The notes beneath the pieces are model-generated. The model ran no database searches, was not told the origin of the DNA, and saw only the letters and a program-made list of their open reading frames with translations. The translations under genes and the position numbers were made by a program. Positions 25,558-34,301 of a stretch of 42,219 nucleotides of DNA are shown here, piece by piece. The stretch is taken from positions 1 to 42,219 of the forward strand of contig JAEXAW010000007.1 of assembly GCA_023458055.1 (NCBI GenBank), in the 5' to 3' direction. Each line of letters opens with the position of its first letter. Position 1 is the first letter of the stretch. Origin of the DNA: Pseudomonadota bacterium. Lineage in GTDB: Bacteria > Pseudomonadota > Alphaproteobacteria > Sphingomonadales > Sphingomonadaceae.

Positions 25558-26052
25558 ATGGTCCAATCTCCCCTTCTGATTCTCACCACCGGCGGCACCA
25601 TCGACAAAAATTATTTCGATGCTTTGAGTGAATATAAAATCGTCGATAGTGGCATCCCGGCGCTCCTCGAAGAAGCGCGGGTCGCGGTGCCGTTTCGGGT
25701 GGTCGAATTGATGCGCAAGGACAGTCTGGAACTGACCGACGAGGACCGCGCGCTGATCACCGCCACGGTGAGCGCGGCCCCCGAACAGCGCATCATCATC
25801 ACCCACGGCACCGATACGATGACGGAAACGGCCAAGGCGCTCGCGGCCATTCAGGATAAGACCATCATACTGGTCGGCGCCCTCACCCCCGCCCGCTTTA
25901 GCGAAAGCGATGCGCCGTTCAATCTCGGCATGGCGATAGCGACGGCGCAGGTCGCCGCGCCCGGCGTGTGGATTACCATGAGCGGTGAGGTATTTGACGG
26001 CCTTAAGGTGAAGAAAGACCGCGAGGCTGGCAGATTTGTGGCCACGGACTGA
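25558..26052 (+). CDS. Single-domain asparaginase-like protein
   Basis: A 164-residue protein equal to the N-terminal domain of type I/II L-asparaginases. It has both catalytic-threonine motifs, 'LTTGGTID' near residue 9 and 'THGTDTM' near residue 82. The C-terminal domain of full enzymes (about 330 residues) is absent, and the stop is followed immediately by the convergent DsbB-like gene with only three bases between. Short asparaginase-domain proteins exist as a separate group, so this is probably a natural form rather than a truncation. Activity is unproven. Confidence 0.85.
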   Translation: MVQSPLLILTTGGTIDKNYFDALSEYKIVDSGIPALLEEARVAVPFRVVELMRKDSLELTDEDRALITATVSAAPEQRIIITHGTDTMTETAKALAAIQDKTIILVGALTPARFSESDAPFNLGMAIATAQVAAPGVWITMSGEVFDGLKVKKDREAGRFVATD

Positions 26053-26055
26053 CGG

Positions 26056-26475
26056 TCAGGCCGTTTCAGCCTCCGTGCGCTGCGGGGTGCGCCAGCCCCA
26101 CATATAGAGGAGCAGGCCGGTGATGATGAACAGGGCAAAACCCGAAAGCATCCAGGCGTTGATATACCAATGTTCGCCCCATTTGAATTCGCCGCTCATG
26201 ATCTTTTTCCAGCCGTTGAAATGCTGAGTCGCGCCCACCACGAGGCCAAGCGCGGCGAGGGTCGAGCCGATCCAGCGGGTGATCCAATGATCGGGACGCG
26301 GAAACAACAGGAGCAGGCCGATGAGGCCGATCACTGTGCGCTGGGTGCGGCAATAGGGACAGACATAGACCCAGCCGGCCAGCTCGCTGATCCAGGTAAT
26401 CGCGCTGATCGCAATCGCCGCGCCCGCAATCCAGTAACGATAGCGCAGCAAATCTTCAAATGTCGGTAGGGTCAT
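26056..26475 (-). CDS. DsbB-like disulfide bond formation membrane protein
   Basis: A 139-residue protein with four hydrophobic segments and a 'VCPYCRTQRTVIGLIGL' motif (C39-x2-C42) after the first. This resembles the CxxC-x2-QR quinone-reactive site of DsbB. The second periplasmic loop, where canonical DsbB has another cysteine pair, has none. It could therefore be a two-cysteine variant or a paralogue with another role. The start at 26475 has GAGGAG about seven bases upstream. It converges with the asparaginase-like gene. Confidence 0.75.
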   Translation of the reverse strand: MTLPTFEDLLRYRYWIAGAAIAISAITWISELAGWVYVCPYCRTQRTVIGLIGLLLLFPRPDHWITRWIGSTLAALGLVVGATQHFNGWKKIMSGEFKWGEHWYINAWMLSGFALFIITGLLLYMWGWRTPQRTEAETA

Positions 26476-26594
26476 CCCCGGCTCCTCTCCCAAATGATCG
26501 CCCTGCTTGTCGCGCGCAGGGTCGATCCGATGGTTTCAGTTACAACCACTTTGTCGGGGCCGCAAGATATAATGTTACATGGCGCTGACGCGGT

Positions 26595-27377
26595 TCAATG
26601 ATGGCAGGCCAACGCCTCCAGCACATCATCAATGCGCGCGGGGTCCCCGCAGGCGATGACATCGCCGGTGGAGTCGGCATCAAGCGGCTCTCCGTTCCAG
26701 TCGCACATCATCCCGCCTGCGCCTTCGACCACCGGAACGAGCGCGGCATAGTCATGGAGCTTCAGCCCCGCTTCAACCACCAGATCGATATGCCCGCTTG
26801 CCAACAGGCCATAGCTGTAACAATCGCCGCCGAAGATCATGCGCTGGTGCGCGGTTTTCGCGGCGAGCCCCATAAAATGTTCGCCCTGATGGTCGGTGAA
26901 ATATTGCGGGCCCGTGGTCGCGAGCGTCATTTGCGATAGCGCGCGCACATGGCGGGTGTGGCAGGGCTCGCCGTTGAACAGGGTCGGTTCCCCCGCCGCG
27001 CCGATCCAGCGTTCGCCGCTGACCGGCTGGTTGATCACGCCGAGTACCGGCCAGCCGTCAACGAGCAGCGCGATGAGCGTGCCGAAGGTCGGTCGCCCGG
27101 CCATGAAGCTGGTGGTGCCGTCAATCGGATCGAGCACCCAGACGCGGCTCGCCTCCCCCCGCTCGGTGCCATATTCTTCGCCGATAATACCGTCGCTCGC
27201 GCGGGCCTTGTTTAGAATTTCGCGCATCGCAAGTTCAGCGGCGCGGTCGGCATCGGTGACGGGGGAGGCGTCATCCTTCGCTTCAATATCAAAAGGCGCG
27301 CGGAAAAAGGGGCGGATCGCGGCCCCCGCCGCATCGGCAAGGGCATGGGCGAGGGCGATATCATCGGTGAGGTTCAT
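26595..27377 (-). CDS. hisN: Histidinol-phosphatase / inositol monophosphatase family protein
   Basis: A 260-residue IMPase-family enzyme with the metal-binding motifs 'GEEYG', 'WVLDPIDGTTSF' and 'LHDYAALVPVVEGAGG'. The last two contain the Asp residues that bind Mg ions. Overall features, including 'GDCYSYGLLASGHIDLV', fit the HisN subgroup that dephosphorylates histidinol phosphate in histidine synthesis. Inositol-phosphatase activity cannot be excluded. HisC, the preceding enzyme of that pathway, is encoded at 39297-40418 but is not linked. Confidence 0.87.
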   Translation of the reverse strand: MNLTDDIALAHALADAAGAAIRPFFRAPFDIEAKDDASPVTDADRAAELAMREILNKARASDGIIGEEYGTERGEASRVWVLDPIDGTTSFMAGRPTFGTLIALLVDGWPVLGVINQPVSGERWIGAAGEPTLFNGEPCHTRHVRALSQMTLATTGPQYFTDHQGEHFMGLAAKTAHQRMIFGGDCYSYGLLASGHIDLVVEAGLKLHDYAALVPVVEGAGGMMCDWNGEPLDADSTGDVIACGDPARIDDVLEALACHH

Positions 27378-27412
27378 GAGGTACAAGGTAGCGGCTTTGC
27401 GTGAGCCTTTCC

Positions 27413-27544
27413 ACCCTCCCTCGCCAGGGAGGGTCGAAGGTGCGCTAGCGGCTTCGGGGTGGGTGAGGCGGCGGCTTTGACCTCCCGCGCTTGACCCACC
27501 CCAAAAGGCGTGCCGCCTTTTGACCCTCCCTCGCGAGGGAGGGT
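27413..27544. repeat. Composite palindromic intergenic repeat, copy 1
   Basis: The element has nested symmetry. Outer 22-bp palindromes (ACCCTCCC...GGGAGGGT) lie at 27413-27434 and 27523-27544. Inside them are a stem-loop on each side (for example CAAAAGGCG/CGCCTTTTG) and an inner pair GGGGTGGGT (27456-27464) with ACCCACCCC (27494-27502). The same architecture recurs at 29574-29691. It lies between hisN and prfC. Confidence 0.85.
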
Positions 27545-27987
27545 GACGGGCGCGTTTTCCGGGGAGAAATTATCGCGCGCCCCCACTCACCCTTTGCAAA
27601 GAAAGCGTGAAGAAACTTCTGTCCTACAGCTTTCCGCCCTGCCAGACCAGCGAGTCCTTATCGTGTGAGACCTTTGCCCATGCGCCCCATTGCCGCCCGC
27701 CTTGCCCCAACCCCCGACACAATATCTTGTGGTCGGGGCGAGGGAAAAATTTGCTCGAAATCTATGAACTTTAGGAACGTAAGGAGGGTTTTTTGGCGTA
27801 AATCCACGCTTTTTATTTCCTATTTTGACAGACCACAAGATATGGGATTATCCTTCGCCCTCTTTTCAAATCGCGTGGCCCGTGCAAATGGGGCGCTATT
27901 TCCAGCCCCGTTGGTTCAGCTCTCCGGTTCGGGAGAGACCATTTCGCCCCTCGCGGCGATGATAGCGCATTTGAAAGTTTGAAGCCC
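27545..27987. other. Intergenic region between repeat copy 1 and prfC
   Basis: About 440 bases without a convincing gene. A plus-strand frame at 27665-27982 is open but its translation is not protein-like. The region holds the hairpin and promoter described separately (27712-27853). Confidence 0.5.
27712..27853 (+). promoter_or_regulatory. Putative prfC promoter with separated ATATCTTGTGGTC inverted repeat
   Basis: TTGACA (27825-27830), a 17-nt spacer and TTATCC (27848-27853) form a plausible promoter for prfC. Its spacer contains GACCACAAGATAT (27831-27843), the exact reverse complement of ATATCTTGTGGTC at 27722-27734. The upstream copy sits inside a larger near-palindrome, CCCCGACACAA...TTGTGGTCGGGG (27712-27738). 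ACACAATATCTTGTGG resembles NrdR-type boxes in shape, but no ribonucleotide reductase gene is present. Confidence 0.45.
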
Positions 27988-29568
27988 ATGAAGATCCCGC
28001 CCCGTCGCACCTTTGCGATCATCTCGCACCCGGACGCCGGTAAGACCACGCTCACCGAAAAGCTGCTCCTCGAAGGCGGCGCGATCCACCTTGCGGGCGA
28101 GGTCAAGGCGCGCGGCGCCAACCGGCGGGCGCGCTCCGACTGGATGAAGATTGAACAGCAACGCGGCATTTCGGTGACGTCGAGTGTGATGACGTTTGAA
28201 CGGGCCAGTAAAAATGGAGAGGTCATCACCTTCAACCTGCTCGACACGCCGGGGCACGAGGATTTTTCCGAAGATACCTATCGCACGCTGACGGCGGTCG
28301 ATTCGGCGATCATGGTGATTGACGCCGCCAAGGGCATCGAGGCGCAGACGCGCAAGCTGTTCGAGGTGTGCCGCTTGCGCTCGGTGCCGATCCTGACCTT
28401 CGTCAACAAGGTCGACCGCGAAGGGCGCGACCCGTTCGAGCTGCTCGACGAGGTCGCCGATATGCTCGCGCTCGATGTGACGCCGATGAGCTGGCCGATT
28501 GGCATGGGCGGAATTTTTGAAGGCATTTACGACTTTTCGACCAACCGCTTGATGCAGCCCACCGGCGACAGCAAGGCGTTTGAAGGCAAGGTGACGCAGC
28601 TTTCCGGCGTGGACGACCCCAAACTTGAAGAGTTGGTCTCTGCGCAGGGGCTTGCGCAATTCCGCGAAGAGGTGGAGCTGATCGGCGTCGGCTATCCGGA
28701 ATTTGACCTCGAAGCCTATCGTCATGGAGACCTCACCCCGGTTTATTTCGGATCCGCGCTCAAACAATTTGGGGTGACCGAAGTGATCGACGCGATTGCC
28801 GACTATGCCCCGCCGCCGCGTCCGCAACCTGCCGAGCCCGCCCCGATTGATCCGGCCGACCCTGCGGTCACCGGCTTCATCTTCAAGGTGCAAGCGAATA
28901 TGGACCCGATGCACCGCGACCGCATCGCCTTCATGCGGCTCTGTTCGGGCAAGTTCAAACGCGGGATGAAGCTGACCCCTTCAGGGAGCGGCAAGCCGAT
29001 TGCGGTGCATTCGCCGATCCTCTTCATGGCACAGGATCGCGAACTTGCCGACGAGGCGTATCCGGGCGACATTATCGGCATCCCCAACCACGGCACCTTG
29101 AGGGTCGGCGATACGCTGGCGGAGAAATTGGGCGTGCGGGTGACGGGGCTGCCCAACTTTGCGCCCGAAATCCTGCGCCGCGTGGCCTTGAAGGATCCGA
29201 CCAAGACGAAGCAGTTGCGCAAGGCCCTCGATGATTTGAGCGAAGAGGGCGTGATCCAGGTCTTCTATCCGGAAATCGGCGCGCAATCGATTGTCGGCGT
29301 GGTGGGGCAACTGCAGCTGGACGTGCTGATCTCGCGGCTCGAAGCGGAATATAAGGTCGAAGCGGTGCTTGAACCCTCGCCCTTCGACACCGCCCGCTGG
29401 TTATCCGGTTCCGATGTGGCGATGAAGGCCTTTACCGACATCAACAAGTCGAACCTCGCCACCGACCGCGACGGCAACCCCGTCTTCATGGCCAAAAGCG
29501 CGTGGGATGTCGGCTACCAACAGGAGAAACATCCGGATTTGAAATTCAGCGCGACGAAGGAGAGATAA
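27988..29568 (+). CDS. prfC: Peptide chain release factor 3
   Basis: A 526-residue translational GTPase with 'SHPDAGKTTLTEKLL' (P-loop near residue 13), 'RGISVTSSVMTF', 'DTPGHEDFSEDTYRTLTAVD' and 'FVNKVDREGRDP', followed by the RF3-specific C-terminal domains. RF3 recycles RF1 and RF2 from ribosomes after termination. The ATG at 27988 is preferred to an upstream TTG because the family N-terminus starts there. It stands alone between two composite repeats and converges with the MFS gene. Confidence 0.96.
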   Translation: MKIPPRRTFAIISHPDAGKTTLTEKLLLEGGAIHLAGEVKARGANRRARSDWMKIEQQRGISVTSSVMTFERASKNGEVITFNLLDTPGHEDFSEDTYRTLTAVDSAIMVIDAAKGIEAQTRKLFEVCRLRSVPILTFVNKVDREGRDPFELLDEVADMLALDVTPMSWPIGMGGIFEGIYDFSTNRLMQPTGDSKAFEGKVTQLSGVDDPKLEELVSAQGLAQFREEVELIGVGYPEFDLEAYRHGDLTPVYFGSALKQFGVTEVIDAIADYAPPPRPQPAEPAPIDPADPAVTGFIFKVQANMDPMHRDRIAFMRLCSGKFKRGMKLTPSGSGKPIAVHSPILFMAQDRELADEAYPGDIIGIPNHGTLRVGDTLAEKLGVRVTGLPNFAPEILRRVALKDPTKTKQLRKALDDLSEEGVIQVFYPEIGAQSIVGVVGQLQLDVLISRLEAEYKVEAVLEPSPFDTARWLSGSDVAMKAFTDINKSNLATDRDGNPVFMAKSAWDVGYQQEKHPDLKFSATKER

Positions 29569-29573
29569 CTTAA

Positions 29574-29691
29574 ACCCTCCCTTTTCAGGGAGGGTCAAAA
29601 GGCGTTAGCCTTTTGGGGTGGGTATGTCGGATACGCTTTACCCACCCCGAAAATTGTTGCCAATTTTCGACCCTCCCTCGCAAGGGAGGGT
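29574..29691. repeat. Composite palindromic intergenic repeat, copy 2
   Basis: This copy has the same plan as 27413-27544. Outer palindromes ACCCTCCC...GGGAGGGT lie at 29574-29595 and 29670-29691. Inner GGGGTGGGT (29615-29623) and ACCCACCCC (29640-29648) are present. Stem-loops CAAAAGGC/GCCTTTTG and CGAAAATTG/CAATTTTCG lie between. It fills the space between the convergent prfC and MFS genes, starting five bases after the prfC stop, and could also work as a bidirectional terminator. Confidence 0.87.
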
Positions 29692-29702
29692 AGCTGGCTG
29701 GC

Positions 29703-30995
29703 TCAATCCACCCATGCGGTTCTCAGCGCCTTGCCGCCGAACCACATCAGCAGCCCGGCTATGAAATACATGCAGAGGGCGATGGCGATGGCGTAGCGGA
29801 GGGCCTCATTGCCATAAGCGGGAGTAAGGCCATCCGACAGGGCACCAACGAGGAGGCTGCCGAGACCAAGGCCGATAAGGTTGTTGAGGAGGAGGAAGGT
29901 TGCACTCGCCGTAGCGCGGAGATGGGCGGGAACAAGATGCTGGACAGCGGTCAACACCGGGCCGAGCCAGACATAGACCAAGGCTTGCGGGATGACGAAC
30001 AGGATGAACGCGGCGGTCACGCTTGAAGAAAGGACACCGGCGATAAACAAGGGCGCACCGATCCAGTAACTCCAAGCCGGGATGCGCGCATACATGGCCT
30101 TGTCGCCGCCGCCCAGCCGGTCACCGAGGATGCCGCCCGCCAGCACGCCTGCGGTGCCACCGAAGAGGAGCACGGCGCCGAGAAACTGCCCGGCGCCAAT
30201 GAGATCAAGACCAAAGCTTCTTTGGAGGAGCTGCGGCAACCAGAAGGCGACGCCATAGCCGCACAGCGAACTGGAGGCCGCCCCAAAGGCGAGCAACCAG
30301 AAGGCAGGCTTGGCGGCGAGAATACCAAAGACGTGGCTGACCGGCACCGTCGTCGCGGGATCGGCTTTGGCCCGCACCGGCTCTTTGACAATCAGGCGAA
30401 ACAAGGGCGCGATCACAATACCGGCAAGGCCTACCACGATGAAGGCGGTGCGCCACGCAACCGTCTGCGCAATATAGCCGCCGAATAACACCCCTGCTGC
30501 AGACCCAAGCGGAATGCCGAGCGAGTAAATAGCAAGCGCACGGGCGCGTTCATTTTGCGGAAAATAATCGGAGATGACGGCATAACTTGGTGCAACGCCC
30601 CCCGCTTCGCCGACACCCACACCGAGGCGGCAGAGGAACATCTGGATAAAGCTGGTGGCCATGCCGCACAAAGCGGTAAAGCCGCTCCACACTGCGAGGC
30701 TGATGGTAATGACCCAGGTGCGGCTGGTCTTATCCGCCAGCATCGCCAGCGGGATCGCCAAGGTCGAATAAAGCGCCGCAAAAGCAAGTCCGCCGAGTAG
30801 GCCAAGCTGCGTATCGGTGAGGCCAAGCTCCGCCTTGATCGGCCCGGCAAGGATGCCAAGAATCTGCCGGTCGAGGAAGTTGAAGGTGTAAACGAGGAGC
30901 AGCATGCCGAGCACCACCGCACGGTAACCACGGCTGCTGGTTTCGCCGGGGGACACATCACCCGATTGGGGCTTTGCTAAATCAGGTGCAGACAC
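29703..30995 (-). CDS. Major facilitator superfamily transporter
   Basis: A 430-residue protein with about 12 transmembrane segments. The N-terminal half has 'TFNFLDRQILGILAGPIKAE', typical of the anion:cation symporter-like MFS branch common in sphingomonads, and the loop motif 'LADKTSRTW'. It should move a small organic solute across the inner membrane. It lies downstream of the interrupted TonB receptor on the same strand, with a terminator between. The two probably handle one substrate, with outer-membrane entry by the receptor and inner-membrane uptake by this carrier. Confidence 0.9.
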   Translation of the reverse strand: MSAPDLAKPQSGDVSPGETSSRGYRAVVLGMLLLVYTFNFLDRQILGILAGPIKAELGLTDTQLGLLGGLAFAALYSTLAIPLAMLADKTSRTWVITISLAVWSGFTALCGMATSFIQMFLCRLGVGVGEAGGVAPSYAVISDYFPQNERARALAIYSLGIPLGSAAGVLFGGYIAQTVAWRTAFIVVGLAGIVIAPLFRLIVKEPVRAKADPATTVPVSHVFGILAAKPAFWLLAFGAASSSLCGYGVAFWLPQLLQRSFGLDLIGAGQFLGAVLLFGGTAGVLAGGILGDRLGGGDKAMYARIPAWSYWIGAPLFIAGVLSSSVTAAFILFVIPQALVYVWLGPVLTAVQHLVPAHLRATASATFLLLNNLIGLGLGSLLVGALSDGLTPAYGNEALRYAIAIALCMYFIAGLLMWFGGKALRTAWVD

Positions 30996-31056
30996 GCTTT
31001 ATTTCCTCTCGAATTTATTCGAACCGGCGCTTATCGGCCGCTAGCTTAAACAGAAA

Positions 31057-31082
31057 GGGGCCGGGTTTCCCGCCCCGGCCCC
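31057..31082 (-). terminator. Rho-independent terminator after the TonB receptor
   Basis: On the minus strand GGGGCCGGG pairs with CCCGGCCCC around an eight-base loop and is followed by TTTCTGTTT. It lies about 50 bases beyond the receptor stop and upstream of the MFS gene. Confidence 0.75.
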
Positions 31083-31130
31083 GATCTGCTTCTCCTGCAT
31101 CGGCAGGAAAATACTCCAAGCGATAGATGC

Positions 31131-33509
31131 TTAAAGCTTGAGGCCCAGCGTCAGGAAAATCTGGCGCGGGTTGCCGTAAAAGGCCGTGACGGTGCCTTCG
31201 CGGCCGAGACTGGAGACGACGTTACCCGCGGCATTGCGCACCGGAACGCCCGTCACCGGATCAAGCGTGAGGAACTGATAGCCCGAGGTCTTATACTGCT
31301 TGTCGAGCAGGTTCTTGCCGTGCAGCCCGATCGAGTAACGATCATTGTCGCTCGACCAGACAAGGCTTGCATCCCACAGGCCATAGCCATTTTGATCGAG
31401 GAACGGCGAGGGCGTTTCGAACTGGTGCGTTTTTGACCGGTAGCTGTAGGTCGTCCCGGCATAGATGCTGCCATTGCCGGTCGGAACCGTCAGGTCGAGC
31501 GTTGCCGAGGTCGTCCATTTCGGCGTGTTCTGGATGCGACGGAAATCAGCCACATCGACCGGACCGCGACCCGGAACGTTGGTGATGAATTCCTTATATT
31601 TCGCGTCAAGATAACCGACCGTCCCGGACAGGTTGAGACGCGATCCGTCACCGGCGAAATCACGCGCCAGATTGGCGGTGAATTCAGCTTCCACACCCTT
31701 GAAGTCGGCCTTACCGGCGTTGGTGGTGACGCCAACGAAGGTTGGGATGCCGTTGATCACGGCACCAACAGACCCCGGCACCTGCACATCGCGATAGTCC
31801 GCATAGAAGCCGGCAAGCGCAAAGCGCAGACGACGGTCGAACAGATCAGCCTTGTAGCCAAGTTCGTAGCTCGTTACCTTTTCGGGTTCGAACAGGAAAT
31901 AATCGAAGATTTCCGCCGCACTGCGGGTGCCGTCACCATTCAGATCCGGCGCTGCGGTCGAAAGCCCGCGCGGATCGAAACCGCCGCCCTTGAAGCCCTT
32001 TGACCACGTCGCGTAGAGCATATGATCAGCATTGGGCTTGAACGACACGCTGACGCGCGGAGTGAACTCCTTGAAGGTTTTCTTGCCCTGGAAGTTGGAC
32101 GTCAACGCACCAAGCTGCGTACCATTGCCACCAAGCTCCGGCACCGGGCCGTTGAGGACGTTGAAGCGAATGACCGTCGAATTGCGGTGATCGACGGTGT
32201 AACGACCGCCAAGCGACAGCGCGAACTGCTCGGTGAAATCATAGGTGAAATCGCCAAACACCGCCCATGTCTTGGTATTGACGTCACCAAAGGTGTGCGC
32301 CGAAAAACCCGGAAGATTGAGCAACGCGCCGGTGGTCCCAAGCACAACGTCGAACGTGTTGCTCGCATTGGCATCAAGATAATAAAAGCCGACCATGCCG
32401 TTCAGCTTGTCACTCGAATAAGCCAGTTGGGTTTCGTTCGACAGCTGGTCATTCTTGTAGATCGCCGGAACGTCAACGTCGGCTGAGGGCAGCGAGTCAA
32501 AATCAATCGGCGCGAAGCTGCGGTCCTTGCGATAGGCAAAGATGTTCTTCAGCGTGAAATTGTCCTACATCTTGAATTCCGCGTGGACGGCACCGCCAAA
32601 GGCTTCGATATCCTGCTTCGGTTTGGTGAGTCCGGCGCGGGTGTCATAGACGTTCGACAGAACCGGCGCGCCAGAGACCAGGCCGGGAATCAGGCGATGG
32701 CCGTTGCGCGGGTCGCTATGGTCGTTGGTATAATCGCCCGAGATGCGAACGAAGATTTCATCCCCACCGAGGAATTCAACCGTGCCGCGTGCCGCGAGAA
32801 TATCCTTGTTGTAATTTTCCAGGCCATTGCCGGTGAGATTGTCGCCAAAGCCACCGCGGCTAAGGCGCGCGCCCGCAACGCCGAGACGCACGCTGTCGCT
32901 GAGCGGGGTCGAGGCATTCACAATGAGGTCGGCCTGCTTGTAGGTGCCGAGGTTCGCGCGCACCTTCATCTGCGGATCGGCGGGGAGCTTCTTGGTCACA
33001 TATTTGATCGCCCCGCCAATGGTGTTGCGGCCATAGAGCGTCCCTTGCGGACCACGCAGAACTTCGACCCGCTCCACATCGTAAATGTCGAGCACGGCCG
33101 CTTGGGGCCGGTTGAGATAGACATCGTCAAGATAAATGCCGACGCCCGATTCGAACCCGGCGACTGGATCCTGCTGGCCCACGCCGCGGATGAATGCGGT
33201 GAGGGTGGTGTTGGTGCCGCGCGAAGGCTCGAGCGTCACATTGGGCGTGGTATCCGCAATCGCGGTGATATCGAGCGCACCCGCCTTTTCGAGCTTGTCG
33301 CCTGAATAAGCGGTGATGGCGACGGGGACGTCCTGAAGGCTTTCTTCGCGGCGACGTGCCGTCACGATGATTTCACCGTCACCTTCGTCAGCAGCCGTCG
33401 CCGCGGCGTCAACGCTGGCATCCTGCGCATAAGCGGGAGCCGCTTGAAGACTGACAAGCGCGGTACCAAGCGCGAGCAGCGTTTTGAATTGGGTCGAATT
33501 CAGGGACAT
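31131..33509 (-). pseudogene. TonB-dependent receptor interrupted by an in-frame amber codon
   Basis: Read through one stop codon, this is a single 792-codon receptor. It has a signal peptide ending near 'APAYAQD', a TonB-box-like 'EIIVTARRREESLQDVP', a plug with 'VEVLRGPQGTLYGRNTIGG', and a barrel ending 'QIFLTLGLKL'. The only defect is TAG at 32567-32565 (codon 315). The frame continues directly after it with 'DNFTLKNIFAYRKDRSFAP', and no shift is needed to reach the rest. Without suppression, translation yields a plug-only protein of 314 residues. A 421-residue C-terminal fragment could start at the ATG at 32396. One base change (for example TCG to TAG, giving Ser) explains it. Sequencing error cannot be excluded. 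Confidence 0.9.
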
Positions 33510-33569
33510 CCTCTTCCTCCTGTAACACTATCGGCGGGTTAGACCCGTCCGCTCCTGGCCCTCTTATCG

Positions 33570-33593
33570 AAAGTTGAATCACCTTTCAACTTT
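33570..33593. promoter_or_regulatory. Operator-like palindrome AAAGTTGAA-N6-TTCAACTTT
   Basis: A perfect 9-bp inverted repeat with a 6-bp centre lies in the 183-bp space between the divergent TonB receptor and TetR genes, about 60 bases upstream of the receptor ATG and 100 upstream of the TetR ATG. Size, symmetry and position fit the binding site of the adjacent TetR regulator. Confidence 0.7.
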
Positions 33594-33692
33594 TTGCTTC
33601 CATTCAGGTCAACTGCGTGGCATTTTACGGCAATAGCGATGCAATAGAGCAACAGTCAGGGTGCGCTTCCGCGTCGCTCGAGGGGATAATGA

Positions 33693-34301
33693 ATGGCCGA
33701 TATGGCGGCAGTTGAAGGCACCAAGCAGCCGCGCACCGAGCGCGGGCGTAAGACGATGCGCGCCATCCTTGATGCAGCGCGGCAAGAGTTTGCCGAGAAG
33801 GGTTTTCACGACGCCAGCATCAGCGGGATCACAGCGCGCGCCGGTGTGGCGCTCGGCAGCTTCTACACCTATTTTGATACCAAGGATGCTGTGTTCCGCG
33901 CGCTGGTCGGCGATATGTCAGCGCAGGTGCGCGATCAGGTCGCGCCCGCCGTGCTCGCCGCGCCGGACGCGCTGACGGCAGAAGGGGACGGCCTGCGCGC
34001 CTTCCTCGAGTTTGTGCGCGGTCATAAGGAAATCTACCGCATCATCGACGAGGCAGAATTTGTCGATGCAGAGAGCTATCGCCACCACTATGAAACTACC
34101 GCCGAACGCATCACCCAGCGCCTCAAAGCCGGTGCGGAACGCGGCGAGGTGCGCCGCGATGTAGGCGAAATTCACGCTTGGGCGATCATGGGGATGAACG
34201 TGTTTCTCGGGCTGCGCTATGGCGTGTGGGACGATAGCCGCACCACTGGAGAGGTCGCAGCCATCGCCAACGACATGATCGCGCGGGGGCTCAAAACTTA
34301 G
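33693..34301 (+). CDS. TetR/AcrR-family transcriptional regulator
   Basis: A 202-residue regulator with an N-terminal helix-turn-helix (about residues 17-63) including 'ISGITARAGVALGSFYTYF' and 'KDAVFRALV'. The C-terminal ligand-binding domain is helical and not conserved enough to name an inducer. It is transcribed away from the TonB receptor gene, with the palindrome at 33570-33593 between them, so it most likely represses the receptor and itself. It overlaps the convergent metW 3' end by four bases. Confidence 0.92.
   Translation: MADMAAVEGTKQPRTERGRKTMRAILDAARQEFAEKGFHDASISGITARAGVALGSFYTYFDTKDAVFRALVGDMSAQVRDQVAPAVLAAPDALTAEGDGLRAFLEFVRGHKEIYRIIDEAEFVDAESYRHHYETTAERITQRLKAGAERGEVRRDVGEIHAWAIMGMNVFLGLRYGVWDDSRTTGEVAAIANDMIARGLKT

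Noticed and set aside
27665..27982. Open frame between repeat copy 1 and prfC
   Set aside because: It covers a promoter and hairpin, and the translation does not look like a protein.
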